Assembly (NCBI RefSeq): GCF_000425665.1
Contig: NZ_AUDW01000007.1
Coordinates: 37,124 to 101,123 of the forward strand
DNA from: Gemella cuniculi DSM 15828
GTDB taxonomy: Bacteria; Bacillota; Bacilli; Staphylococcales; Gemellaceae
DNA length: 64,000 nucleotides
Direction of reading: 5' to 3'
Shown: in pieces, positions 8,756 to 17,215 of the stretch
Numbering within the stretch: position 1 is the stretch's first letter
Layout: the number at the start of each line of letters is the position of its first letter
The notes under the pieces: model-generated
Databases searched by the model: none
What the model saw: the letters and a program-made list of their open reading frames with translations, nothing else
Told to the model about the DNA's origin: nothing
Program-made: the position numbers and the translations under genes

Positions 8756-9559
8756 CTATGGTTGAACAACTTTATTGGCCTTTCTCATATCTTCTACTAT
8801 GAAATACATATTAGTTGGATTTCCTACTGCTAAATCTATTTTATTATAATCAATACAAGCACCACAACACACTATCTCTACACCATTATCTTCCAATTGT
8901 CTAAGTTCATCAAGAACATGACTACGCTCTTTATCTACAAGTATTGAACCATCATTATAGAAAATGATTTTTTTGGGAAGTACTTCTTGCTCACCTAATG
9001 CATACAAAAATCCTTTTATCAGTCTTTTTCCTAATTCTTCACTACTATGCCCCATAATTTTTTTATTAATAACCACTATATAGCTGTCATCTTTTACTAT
9101 TGGAAGTTTTTCTTCTTGCTCTTCTACCTCTTCTCTTTGAATTTCCACCTTAAAACCTTCTTCTAAATTAGAAACTTTAAACACATAATTATTTTTCTCA
9201 GCAAATCTTCTAAGATTTTCTACATTTTCTTCTGCTCTTACTAATAGAATCACTCGAGTTTCAGTTTCCAAGGTTCTTCTAGCTTGAGTCACAGGTACCA
9301 CACATTTATCACTTAAAGTATCTATTACTACTCCATCCTCTTGTTTTTCTTTTGAAATAGTAACTACATATTTATTTTTATTTTCTTCCTTAACAGAATA
9401 TTCATAACCTAACTGAGTTGCCATTTTTTCTAAATTTTGAGTCGCAATAAAGTTATCAACGATAGTTTCCACTACATCATTATCTACTAGTAATTTTTTT
9501 GTTTGAATTACTGGAAGTGGACATGCTAACCCTTGTGCATCTAATTGTTGTTTTTTCAT
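8756..9559 (-). CDS. yedF: Selenium metabolism protein YedF (TusA-like plus DsrE-like)
   Basis: 267 residues. The first 70 form a TusA/SirA domain with LDAQGLACPLPVIQTKK, whose CPxP cysteine is the sulfur- or selenium-carrying residue. The C-terminal part (VVINKKIMGHSSEELGKRL onward) is DsrE/F-like and includes a second cysteine pair at EIVCCGACIDY. This two-domain form is the one annotated as selenium metabolism protein YedF and is usually adjacent to selD. Here it follows selD after a 206-base gap that holds a two-hairpin repeat. It probably hands persulfide or selenide groups within the pathway. No Sec codon was found in it. Confidence 0.88.
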   Translation of the reverse strand: MKKQQLDAQGLACPLPVIQTKKLLVDNDVVETIVDNFIATQNLEKMATQLGYEYSVKEENKNKYVVTISKEKQEDGVVIDTLSDKCVVPVTQARRTLETETRVILLVRAEENVENLRRFAEKNNYVFKVSNLEEGFKVEIQREEVEEQEEKLPIVKDDSYIVVINKKIMGHSSEELGKRLIKGFLYALGEQEVLPKKIIFYNDGSILVDKERSHVLDELRQLEDNGVEIVCCGACIDYNKIDLAVGNPTNMYFIVEDMRKANKVVQP

Positions 9560-9597
9560 ATTTGAATATCTCCTTCAACTTTATTTTTTATCTAATG

Positions 9598-9712
9598 GTA
9601 GCGACTCAAAAATCGTAGTTCATAAAAATTCAGTTTTTAAAGTCGCTCTCACAAAACTATCAAGTTTTCAAAAAACTTCTACGAAGCAAATTTGAAAATG
9701 AATATATCATTG
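9598..9712. repeat. Two-hairpin intergenic repeat, copy 1
   Basis: The first hairpin has termini GCGACT (9601-9606) and AGTCGC (9641-9646) and includes the segment GACTCAAAAATCGT. The second pairs TTTTCAAA (from 9665) with TTTGAAAA (from 9691) around a linker containing CTTCTACGAAGCA. The same order, with shared core words, recurs at 13886-14007. It lies in the leader between selD and yedF. No transposase or coding frame is present, so it may be a miniature mobile or RNA-processing element. Confidence 0.6.
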
Positions 9713-9765
9713 TATCTATTTATAATCCGTCAAATTTGTTAAAATTTTTTACTTTTATTTTGTTA

Positions 9766-10791
9766 TTATTTTATAATAACAGATTTTTCTTGCTTTTCTA
9801 TTACTCTTCCTACTATAGCACTTTTTATTTCTAATGTATTCAATTTTTCTAAAAGTTCAGTCGCATCTTTTTCAGGAACACTTATTAATAATCCACCTGA
9901 AGTTTGTGGGTCATACATTATTTCCTCCAATGCAAAATCTTTCACTTCGTATTTCACATTAGGTTCAACATGCGTTCTATTCAACTGGCCACCTGCCGTA
10001 ATAATAAATTCGCTAGCACATTTATATGCTTCTTCTATATAGGGTATATTTTTTGAAAATACTTCTGCTGAATGTTTATTATCTAACATCTCTACTAGGT
10101 GACCTAAAAAACCAAATCCTGTTATGTCTGTACAACTATTAACATTATAATTCTTCATGATCTCCGCAGCATATTTATTCAAAGTAGTCATTTGTTTTAT
10201 ACATTGACTAAACGCTTCTTCTGAACATTCTTTTATCATATGTGCAGTATTAATAATACTAACACCAAGTGGTTTAGTTACAATAAGTACATCACCCACT
10301 TTACAACTATTGTTTTGTAAAATCTTATCAGGATGTACTATCCCCGTAACAGAAAGACCATATTTAGGTGTAGCATCATGAATTGAATGTCCACCTGCAA
10401 GAACACCCCCGGCTTCATGAACCTTTTCTGCTCCACCTTTTAGTATTTGATGAAGAATTTCTAAATCCATATTTTCTGGAAAAGCAACAATATTTAGTGC
10501 CGATATAACTTCTCCACCCATAGCATATACATCACTTAAGGCATTTGTTGCAGCAATTTGTCCATAGAGGTATGGATCGTTTATCATAGTTGTAAAGAAG
10601 TCTAATGTTTGGATTATTGCTTTATCATCTGAAATTTTATATACTGCGGCATCATCTGATGATTCATATCCTACTATTAAATTTTTATCTTCTTTTTTTG
10701 GAAGATCGCTCAAAATATCTGATAAAGCCCCCGGCCCTATTTTTGAGTTTCAACCTCCACAAACTATCATATTTAATTTTTTTTCTGACAT
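9766..10791 (-). CDS. selD: Selenide, water dikinase containing selenocysteine (UGA read-through)
   Basis: A conventional frame begins only at 10713, but continuing upstream in the same frame gives an ATG at 10791 with a strong GGGAGGG ribosome site. The extension supplies the missing N-terminus [21 protein letters not shown], with one in-frame TGA at codon 14 (10752-10750). That codon falls exactly where SelD has its catalytic Cys/Sec, three residues before the essential Lys (U14-N-S-K17). Full length is 341 residues, normal for SelD. Later blocks fit: [54 protein letters not shown]. It makes selenophosphate from selenide and ATP and is first gene of the operon. A SECIS-like hairpin follows the UGA. 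Confidence 0.93.
10709..10747 (-). promoter_or_regulatory. SECIS-like hairpin directing selenocysteine insertion in selD
   Basis: Two bases after the UGA the message folds as CUCAAAAAUA paired with UAUUUUGAG (one bulged A), enclosing a G-rich apex with a small GCC-GGG-GGC stem. Position, about 39-nt length and a G-rich apical part match bacterial SECIS elements bound by SelB. The pairing is read directly from the sequence; SelB binding is inferred. Confidence 0.8.
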
Positions 10792-10882
10792 AAATACCCT
10801 CCTGCTCTGTTATATATAATATAATTATACTATTTTAACAACTTTTTTAAAAGCCTTATCTATTTATTAATTTATATATATG

Positions 10883-10921
10883 AAAAAAAGTTAGCATAAA
10901 TCCATATATGCTAACTTTTTT
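10883..10921. terminator. Bidirectional terminator between the CAP-domain gene and selD
   Basis: A perfect GTTAGCATA / TATGCTAAC stem flanked by an A-run on one side and a T-run on the other. It lies just past the stop of the CAP-domain gene on the minus strand, which it should terminate, before the selD promoter region. Confidence 0.8.
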
Positions 10922-10936
10922 ATTAAAATTTACTTA

Positions 10937-12283
10937 TTAATGTCTTTTCCCATCTAAATAAACTGACGGAATTGGTTTTTTCCCTTGAAATGCTCCACTG
11001 TGATTTTGGTGCTGAACTATAGAAACTCTATTCCCTACTATTGTTACCCCTACTCCAACTTCCGTCGCACTTGGATCTAACAATGTATTTCTATGTCCAT
11101 ATGGAAAAGCAGTTGTAACATTGTTAATTTCAAAATACAATGCATCTATTAATCTTTGTGCAACTTGATCAGGAGTTCCACTATTAGTATTAACTGCTAC
11201 GTTATATAAAATATGTTGTGCTCCTGGATACCCTGCTCTTGCAGCTGCTGCTTTCTCTAATGATCCACCTTTCCCATGAACACTAGCAGTTAATGGACTT
11301 TTAATAACAGTATTTGCTCTAGCTTTAGTCGAAGCATTTAAAGCAGCATTTTCACGTAATGGTGTTAATTTATTTGCAATACGAAGTTGATTAACTTTAT
11401 TTAAAAATGCTTGTCTTATTTGCTCTTCTCTTGTTCCAGTCAGCGGTTTTGTTATTGTTGATTTTTGAACTTTTGTTGACACCTGCTGCGTTGTCGCTAC
11501 TTTTTTAGATTCAGTTGTCGTCTCTAATCTTTGTACACCAGCTGATGCTACCTTATTATCCATAATAGTTGGTGCTTTAGTTGATCGTGTTATCATTGCA
11601 GGAACTTTAAGAAATGTCGTTCTTCCTACTGGAGTTTCTGCTGGTTTTACTACAGGAGTTGGTTTAACTTCTGCTTTAACCTCAGATTTTTTCTCTACTT
11701 GCACTGTAGTTTCCTTTTTATCACTTTGTACTTGTTCTTTTGACTCAGTAGATGTAGCCTTTTTCTCTTCTGTTGGTGCTTGTTTTGGTTTTGGTGTTTC
11801 TTGTTTTTGAGTTTCTTTAACACCATTTTCTTTAGATTTTTCTTTTTGTAGCTCTTTTACTTCAGGAGTTGCTACCTCATAAGTAACTGTAATATTAAAT
11901 TTATGTCCACCAACCATACTAGTTTCTTTTACAGTTTCCTTTTTCACGGCTGTATGTGGTAACTTTTTCGTAGGAATTTCTGCTTTAATATTTAGCTCAT
12001 ACTCTACTACTTCACCAGCTTTAACAATATCTTTTTTTATTATAAATTCTGATTTATTATCTACTGTCACCCTTGCTACAACATTTGCCACCTCTTTATC
12101 TGCAACAAGTTTAGCATAATAATGACCATTTTTTTCATAAACACTAGCTTTAACATTTTTTACATTAATGTCTACTGCAGGATTCTTAACCTCTACTGCG
12201 TTGGTTGGAATAGCACCTACTCCAGTTAATAACACTAGTCCGGTCAATACTTTTCCAGTTACTTTCAAACTACTCTTTTTCAT
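10937..12283 (-). CDS. Secreted CAP-domain (SCP/PR1) protein
   Basis: 448 residues. Residues 1-29 look like a signal peptide (KKSSLKVTGKVLTGLVLLTG, then an Ala cleavage region). Residues about 35-145 form a beta-rich domain (NGHYYAKLVADKEVANVVAR) that I do not recognise with certainty; a NEAT-like fold is possible. A long Lys/Glu/Thr/Pro linker follows. Residues about 300-440 are a CAP domain with EEQIRQAFLNKVNQLR, SVHGKGG, ILYNVAVN and PYGHRNTLLDPSATEVGVGV, including the two His and nearby acidic residues of the family cavity. There is no LPxTG anchor, so it is probably released or held through the basic linker. Function unknown. Confidence 0.8.
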   Translation of the reverse strand: MKKSSLKVTGKVLTGLVLLTGVGAIPTNAVEVKNPAVDINVKNVKASVYEKNGHYYAKLVADKEVANVVARVTVDNKSEFIIKKDIVKAGEVVEYELNIKAEIPTKKLPHTAVKKETVKETSMVGGHKFNITVTYEVATPEVKELQKEKSKENGVKETQKQETPKPKQAPTEEKKATSTESKEQVQSDKKETTVQVEKKSEVKAEVKPTPVVKPAETPVGRTTFLKVPAMITRSTKAPTIMDNKVASAGVQRLETTTESKKVATTQQVSTKVQKSTITKPLTGTREEQIRQAFLNKVNQLRIANKLTPLRENAALNASTKARANTVIKSPLTASVHGKGGSLEKAAAARAGYPGAQHILYNVAVNTNSGTPDQVAQRLIDALYFEINNVTTAFPYGHRNTLLDPSATEVGVGVTIVGNRVSIVQHQNHSGAFQGKKPIPSVYLDGKRH

Positions 12284-12761
12284 TCTGTATTCTCCTTATT
12301 TTTATTTTCGAAATTATTGTCCTCTTAATTATAAATATAGTTTGAATATAATTCAATAGTAGTCACTACTTTGTAATAAAAATTAAATTTTGTAATAAAT
12401 CTGAAATATAATTCTATATACTTTTTACCATTATAAGATAAAATTAACTACACTTATCCACTCCCAAAAAACAATTTTACCCTTTAAAATTATAAATTCA
12501 TTTTTTAAGTTCAATTTTAATTATATTTAAGGTTCAATGCTTATAATATAGTCATAACTAGTAGATAGTTATAAACTTCATAAACTTTCATTTTCTATAA
12601 AAGGCCGAGACGAAATATTCTCGGCTCTTTTTTTATTTTTAAATATCAAATTTCACATTTGTTTCAAATGCATAAATTTTTTATTATTTTTAATTTTTTT
12701 ATTTAGTACTTAAATTATTATTTACTAATGACAACTCTTCAATTTTTTACATTTCAGAAGT
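12284..12761. other. 478-base intergenic region holding a candidate small RNA
   Basis: Apart from the minus-strand promoter region of the CAP-domain gene near 12300-12400 and the candidate plus-strand small RNA at 12554-12640, the region is A/T-rich with no supported reading frame. Confidence 0.4.
12554..12640 (+). ncRNA. Candidate small RNA with two hairpins
   Basis: A plus-strand TATAAT (12542-12547) precedes the hairpin ATAACTA-gtaga-TAGTTAT (12554-12572). An unpaired stretch follows, then a strong intrinsic terminator GCCGAGA / TCTCGGC (12604-12625) with a long T-run. No plus-strand gene precedes this terminator; the nearest genes are on the other strand, so a transcript of about 85 bases is the simplest explanation. 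No good -35 box was found. Confidence 0.4.
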
Positions 12762-13106
12762 CTAATCCATTGCTTCCATCATTTTTTTTGAAATCATCAC
12801 AACTTCTGTAGTCAAATCTTTTGAACCAAAACTCTTATCAATACACTTTTCCCAATATTTTAAATGTTTTCTATCAACCTCATGTTCTGAAGTCTCAACA
12901 TCTTGTCCATTCTCTCCTTGAACTGAATACCAATATAAATACTCATGTCCATCTAGCACTTCTCTAAAAATAGTTTCTACATACATTTTTTCTCTATCTA
13001 GCGTTAATAAAACGTCCTTCATATTATTATTTAAGAATTCAAGCCATTCATCCACCATTTCACTCATACCGTCTTTTACTCTAAACCTTGTTAGTTCAAC
13101 TATCAT
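12762..13106 (-). CDS. DUF6176-family small protein
   Basis: 114 residues, hydrophilic, with an alpha/beta barrel-like dimer look: IVELTRFRVKDGMSEMVDEWLEFL at the start and HLKYWEKCIDKSF near the end. It fits the DUF6176 family, whose function is not established. Its ATG overlaps the stop of the phosphoesterase gene by four bases (ATGA), so the two are translationally coupled. No signal peptide or membrane segment. Confidence 0.7.
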   Translation of the reverse strand: MIVELTRFRVKDGMSEMVDEWLEFLNNNMKDVLLTLDREKMYVETIFREVLDGHEYLYWYSVQGENGQDVETSEHEVDRKHLKYWEKCIDKSFGSKDLTTEVVMISKKMMEAMD

Positions 13107-13843
13107 CTTTTTTCCTCCAATTCTTTATAAATATCTTTTTCTAATATTCTACTTTGTTTTATTTCTATATTACTGTCTCCATCTATTACAACTATGTTTA
13201 ATTTCCCATCATATACACAACCACCATCAATATTAATTCTATTTTCTTTTATATCATAATGCGGAACTTCTTTGACAGGTGTATGACCATGAAAAATTTT
13301 CTTGCTATATTTTTTTGTACTACTTAAATATGGTTCTCTTATCCAAATCATATCTCTATGTGTTTGATTCCAAAAATTTTTTTCAAAATCTACACCAGCA
13401 TGAACAAAATAAAAATCCTGACTTTCATACCTAGTCTGTAATTTTTTTACCCACATTCTTATTTCTTTATATTCCTTTGCCATTTTTTTGAAATAATAAC
13501 GTCTAGTTTCTTCTGTTGCATCTGGATAAAAAGATTTAAGCGTTGTTAGCCCTCCATTTCTAAAATAATGATTTTGTCTGCGATTATCATATTCATTGTA
13601 CAATGCTTCTTTCATTGCCAGATTAAACATGTCTTCATGATTCCCCAAAAGAACAACATGCCCGCTATAATTTTTTTGTAGATTATAAAAATACTCCCAC
13701 ACCAATTTAGTATTCTTCCCTCTATCACACATATCTCCAAGACATATAAGTTTATCTTCGCTAGGATTAAACTTCACTTCTTCAAGTAATTTCTTCATTG
13801 TATAAAAACTTCCATGGATATCTGAAATAACTATTTTCCTCAT
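13103..13843 (-). CDS. Calcineurin-like metallophosphoesterase (Ser/Thr phosphatase type)
   Basis: 246 residues. The full metal-binding set is visible: VISDIHGSFYTMKKLL at residues 4-19 (DxH), CLGDMCDRG (GDxxDRG), LLGNHEDMF (GNHE), a His in YFVHAGVDF, and IFHGHTP near residue 195. This is the phosphoprotein phosphatase or PrpE/ApaH-like subgroup, so it could dephosphorylate proteins or dinucleoside tetraphosphates; sequence alone does not decide. It is followed by the four-base-overlapping DUF6176 gene. Upstream lies copy 2 of the two-hairpin repeat. Confidence 0.88.
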   Translation of the reverse strand: MRKIVISDIHGSFYTMKKLLEEVKFNPSEDKLICLGDMCDRGKNTKLVWEYFYNLQKNYSGHVVLLGNHEDMFNLAMKEALYNEYDNRRQNHYFRNGGLTTLKSFYPDATEETRRYYFKKMAKEYKEIRMWVKKLQTRYESQDFYFVHAGVDFEKNFWNQTHRDMIWIREPYLSSTKKYSKKIFHGHTPVKEVPHYDIKENRINIDGGCVYDGKLNIVVIDGDSNIEIKQSRILEKDIYKELEEKR

Positions 13844-13885
13844 CTAAACACCTGCTTATTTTTTAATTATATAAATTTTCTTCTT

Positions 13886-14007
13886 GGGAGTGACTCAAAA
13901 ATCGTGATTTCGTAGAAATCGATTTTATCAAGTCGCTCCCGCATAGTTTATTAGATTTCGAAAAAGCTTCTGCTAAGCATACCTCGAAATCAATAAACCA
14001 CTGCGCC
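13886..14007. repeat. Two-hairpin intergenic repeat, copy 2
   Basis: Hairpin one has GGGAGTGACT and AGTCGCTCCC as arms and includes GACTCAAAAATCGTGATTTC. Hairpin two pairs a TTTATT-GATTTCGA arm (about 13944-13961) with TCGAAATCAATAAACCA (13984-14000). The linker carries GCTTCTGCTAAGCA. Homologous to 9598-9712. It lies between the GNAT gene and the phosphoesterase gene. Confidence 0.65.
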
Positions 14008-14038
14008 TTATTATATTTTCAATAAATTTCTTGAAATT

Positions 14039-14557
14039 TTAGACTTTTGGGTCAGCACTTTCCTTCTCATTTATATCTTTTTGATACCAAACCACATCAT
14101 ACCAACGACTGAACTTATATCCTACTTTTTCAAAATGGGCTACTTTTCTAAAACCATGTTTTTCATGAAAAGAAACACTTCCTTCATCTGGATATGCTAT
14201 ACATGATGCTAAACGACATATTCCTCTTTCGTACAATCTTTTCTCCAATTCGTTGTAAAGGATATCTCCTATTCCTCGTCCTCGTTTATTTTCATCCAAA
14301 TAAATTGTAATTTCCGCAGTCCATGAATATGCTATTTTAGAGTAAAATTCTCCTGCATATGCATAACCCAAAATTTTATTATCTTCTATGGCTACTAGAA
14401 ATGGATATTTTTGTAAAGTTTTACTAATCTTCTCTTCAAACTCCATAACGTTTGGAGTTTCGTAATCAAAAGTTATCGCCGTAGTTTCTACATATGGTCG
14501 ATAAATTTCAACTATTTTTCCTGCATCTTCTAAATTTACATCTCTTATTTCTATCAT
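14039..14557 (-). CDS. GNAT N-acetyltransferase (phosphinothricin/methionine-sulfoximine acetyltransferase-like)
   Basis: 172 residues. It begins IEIRDVNLEDAGKIVEIYRP, followed by TAITFDYETPNVMEFEEKI, which is characteristic of the PAT/YncA subgroup. The acetyl-CoA loop is ENKRGRGIGDILYNELEKRL, and the C-terminus has a FHEKHGFRKVAHFEKVGYKF block. Such enzymes acetylate amino groups of phosphinothricin, methionine sulfone or related amino acids; the natural substrate is unclear. It starts eight bases after the upstream hydrolase gene in an apparent phosphatase-hydrolase-GNAT operon. Confidence 0.88.
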   Translation of the reverse strand: MIEIRDVNLEDAGKIVEIYRPYVETTAITFDYETPNVMEFEEKISKTLQKYPFLVAIEDNKILGYAYAGEFYSKIAYSWTAEITIYLDENKRGRGIGDILYNELEKRLYERGICRLASCIAYPDEGSVSFHEKHGFRKVAHFEKVGYKFSRWYDVVWYQKDINEKESADPKV

Positions 14558-14565
14558 AATTTTAC

Positions 14566-15495
14566 CTATCTTATACTTTCTTTTAAAAACTCATTAATAT
14601 ATTTTTGAGTTTCCTCCTGTTGCCTTGTATTAAATCCATGACCTGCTCCTAAAATTTCCTTTAATGTTGCATTAGAGAAAGTTTCAATAGCTCTTCTTGA
14701 GTAAGAAATTGGAGCTATATTATCATTTGTTCCATGAACGATAAGAACCTTTCCTTTGTAATCTTTCATATCTTTAAAGATATCATAGTCTAAAGATTTT
14801 TCAAAATACACTCGTCCTACATTGTTTCCCCTATGGTTATACACTTCTGGAATTTCCGCCACTGATTTAAATACATCACGTGCATCATCAAAAAGTACAA
14901 AGGCTGGAAAAACAAGTATTAAACCCTTGATTTCATCTTTTAATTTTGCTCCTTCCATAGTAGAAACTACACCACCCTGACTTTGACCTAATAAAAATAT
15001 ATTATTTTTATCTACAAAAATTTGTTCTTGTAAATTTTTTACAACAACATCCAAATCATCCATTTCCGTAAAGACAGACATAGCTAGAGTATTATTTCCA
15101 CTTCTACTATTTCTATTACCACCCATAAAATCAAATGAATAAACAACGTATCCTTCCTTAGCTAAATTTTGAGCGTAATAATCACCACGTTCTGCAAGCC
15201 CTCCAAATCCATGAGAAATAATTATGGTTGGCAATTTATTTTCTTTATAATTTTTAGGAGCTGTTATGTATCCATAAATTCTTCTTCCATTACCTTCTGA
15301 ATACAATTCTTCTTTTACAATATTACCAATATCAAGACTGCTCGTATCAGTCGAACTACTTTCTATCAAATCATTATTTTGTGATAAAGTTTGTTCTGTT
15401 TTACCTTTATTTAATACTCCCGTTATTGACAAAGCACTTACTCCTAAGACTAAGATGCTACTACCTAAAATCAATGCCAATCCTTTTTTATTCAT
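14566..15495 (-). CDS. Membrane-anchored or secreted alpha/beta hydrolase
   Basis: 309 residues. A hydrophobic N-terminal segment (LALILGSSILVLGVSALSI, residues 5-23) acts as signal or anchor, with a Ser/Thr-rich linker after it. The alpha/beta-hydrolase core has the oxyanion region ISHGFGGLAERGDYYA, the nucleophile in LLGQSQGGVVS, an Asp in VHGTNDNIAP and the catalytic His in GAGHGFN. The fold matches dienelactone hydrolase or prolyl-oligopeptidase-like esterases acting outside the membrane. It lies between the phosphatase and GNAT genes with gaps under ten bases. Substrate unknown. Confidence 0.85.
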   Translation of the reverse strand: MNKKGLALILGSSILVLGVSALSITGVLNKGKTEQTLSQNNDLIESSSTDTSSLDIGNIVKEELYSEGNGRRIYGYITAPKNYKENKLPTIIISHGFGGLAERGDYYAQNLAKEGYVVYSFDFMGGNRNSRSGNNTLAMSVFTEMDDLDVVVKNLQEQIFVDKNNIFLLGQSQGGVVSTMEGAKLKDEIKGLILVFPAFVLFDDARDVFKSVAEIPEVYNHRGNNVGRVYFEKSLDYDIFKDMKDYKGKVLIVHGTNDNIAPISYSRRAIETFSNATLKEILGAGHGFNTRQQEETQKYINEFLKESIR

Positions 15496-15504
15496 TTAAA
15501 TCTC

Positions 15505-15963
15505 CTACAAATTTTCCTTTTTTATTTTTTCCAACAATGCTATACACCCTTTGATAACATCATTATAAGTTTTTTCAAAATCCCTAGTATACCAAGGATC
15601 ATCAATAATTCTATTCTCTCCTGCATACTCAAGAAGTTTTTTTATTTCTCCCGACTTCCTATTGTTCACAAAATTTTTGATATTTTCAATATTACTATTA
15701 TCCATTCCTACTATGTAATCAAAAGTTAAGTCATTATCATTTAGTACTCGCGAATACATTCCTTCTACATCTATTCCAACTTTCGCTAGTTGTTTTCTCG
15801 TCCCAGAATGAACTGGATTCCCATGTTCCCAAGAACTTGTTGCTGCAGAATCGATTAATATTTTATCAGACAAACCTTCTTGTTCTACCATATTACGAAA
15901 TACTGCTTCTGCCATTGGAGAACGACAAATATTTCCTAAACATACAAATAATACTTTTACCAT
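15505..15963 (-). CDS. Low-molecular-weight protein tyrosine phosphatase
   Basis: 152 residues, the usual size. The P-loop VCLGNICRSPMAEAVF carries nucleophile Cys8 and Arg14, and the general-acid segment DDPWYTRDF is near residue 120. The start ATG has an AGAGGTGG ribosome site. Family members remove phosphate from tyrosine residues, often on capsule or stress-response proteins, in the cytoplasm. It heads a three-gene unit with the hydrolase and GNAT genes. Confidence 0.93.
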   Translation of the reverse strand: MVKVLFVCLGNICRSPMAEAVFRNMVEQEGLSDKILIDSAATSSWEHGNPVHSGTRKQLAKVGIDVEGMYSRVLNDNDLTFDYIVGMDNSNIENIKNFVNNRKSGEIKKLLEYAGENRIIDDPWYTRDFEKTYNDVIKGCIALLEKIKKENL

Positions 15964-16175
15964 TTTTCCACCTCTCTTACTTATCTTAAAATTATACCAC
16001 AGCTTATTTATAGTTGGAAATATTAAAAATTAAAAGATTGGTTCTAACTTTGTTTATTACACAAAACTAAATTCCTTAGTAATTAATTAATCTTACTATA
16101 ATTATTTAGATTTTATTTTTATTTTATTAACTATCATGATATAATATAGTTGACTTTATATTGAAGGAGAATTTT

Positions 16176-17036
16176 ATGGAAAATAACTTAGTATGTTTTA
16201 AACGCACTCCTAATTGGACTGCTCTTTCTCTACCAAAAGAGTTTAGAGAAAAATATAGTACTAAGACAGGAGTTTGGTCTAAATTAATAATATTAAAGGG
16301 AAAATTAAAAATTGTCTTTCTTACTGAAACTGGAGAATCTATTAAAGATCATACTTTTAGTAAAAAAGATAATGAATTCTTTATTCAACCAAATAGTTTT
16401 TTTAGAATTATTCCCCTGACTACGGATTTAAACTTTTTCTTTGAATTTTATTGCGAGGTTAAAGATTATTTTTCTAATAAATATGATTTAAATCCTGCTC
16501 ATCCTGAAATAGTTAAGGCGATGAATTTTATTTCTCCATGTAAGACTCTAGATCTTGGAGCTGGTCAAGGAAAAAATGCTCTTTATTTATCTACACTCGG
16601 TTTTAATGTTACAGCAGTTGATAACAATGCACAGTTTTTGCAATATTTAGCAAATATCTCGCTTGAAGAAAAATTAAATCTTAGTGTGTTTAAACATGAT
16701 ATTAATGAAGCAAATATTCGCAATACCTATGATTTCATTTTTTCAACAGATGTATTTATGTTTTTGAATCCAACTCGTATTACAAGTATTATTCACAATA
16801 TACAAGAGCAAACAAATATTGGTGGTTATAATCTGATTGTAAGTGCTATGTCAATGCCTAATGATAAATTATCACAAATTCCATTTCCATTTACCTTTAT
16901 TGAAAATGAACTGAAAAATTATTATAAAGGTTGGGATGTTGTAATATATAAAGAAGAACTAGACTCATTGAGCAAAGTAGATGATAATGAAAAATATACA
17001 CCTCGTTTCGTCACACTACTAGCTAAAAAAATATAA
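16176..17036 (+). CDS. tehB: TehB-type SAM-dependent methyltransferase with N-terminal DUF1971 domain
   Basis: 286 residues from ATG 16176, chosen over an upstream in-frame TTG because AAGGAGA sits eight bases before it. Residues 1-90 form the small cupin-like DUF1971 domain (CFKRTPNWTALSLPKEF, FFIQPNSFFRI). The rest is a class I methyltransferase with TLDLGAGQGKNALYLSTLGF and FIFSTDVFMFL. This two-domain form is the TehB known from Haemophilus and streptococci, which methylates tellurite and can affect oxidant resistance. An extended -10 (TGATATAAT, around 16138-16145) lies just upstream. It stands alone and ends at a bidirectional terminator. Confidence 0.88.
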   Translation: MENNLVCFKRTPNWTALSLPKEFREKYSTKTGVWSKLIILKGKLKIVFLTETGESIKDHTFSKKDNEFFIQPNSFFRIIPLTTDLNFFFEFYCEVKDYFSNKYDLNPAHPEIVKAMNFISPCKTLDLGAGQGKNALYLSTLGFNVTAVDNNAQFLQYLANISLEEKLNLSVFKHDINEANIRNTYDFIFSTDVFMFLNPTRITSIIHNIQEQTNIGGYNLIVSAMSMPNDKLSQIPFPFTFIENELKNYYKGWDVVIYKEELDSLSKVDDNEKYTPRFVTLLAKKI

Positions 17037-17080
17037 CTCCAAACTAAAAAAATATTAATCTAATTTTCAATCTATAAAAT

Positions 17081-17130
17081 AAAAATGCATAGAGCAAAAC
17101 ATAATATGTTTTACACTCTTATGCATTTTT
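17081..17130. terminator. Bidirectional terminator between tehB and the MFS gene
   Basis: The AAAAATGCAT / ATGCATTTTT outer stem with an inner AAAAC/GTTTT pairing is placed between two convergent genes. It serves tehB on the plus strand and the carrier operon on the minus strand. Confidence 0.8.
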
Positions 17131-17215
17131 ATTTTTTATTTATTTAAATACGCAATGCAATTTTTTGATAACAGTAGATAATATAGCCAAATAATTGCGT
17201 CTTTTATTTTTCTTC

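Noticed and set aside
10713..10793. SelD as a truncated pseudogene because of the TGA before the short frame
   Set aside because: The TGA falls on the catalytic Cys/Sec position, is followed by a SECIS-like hairpin, and selA, selB and selC are all present.
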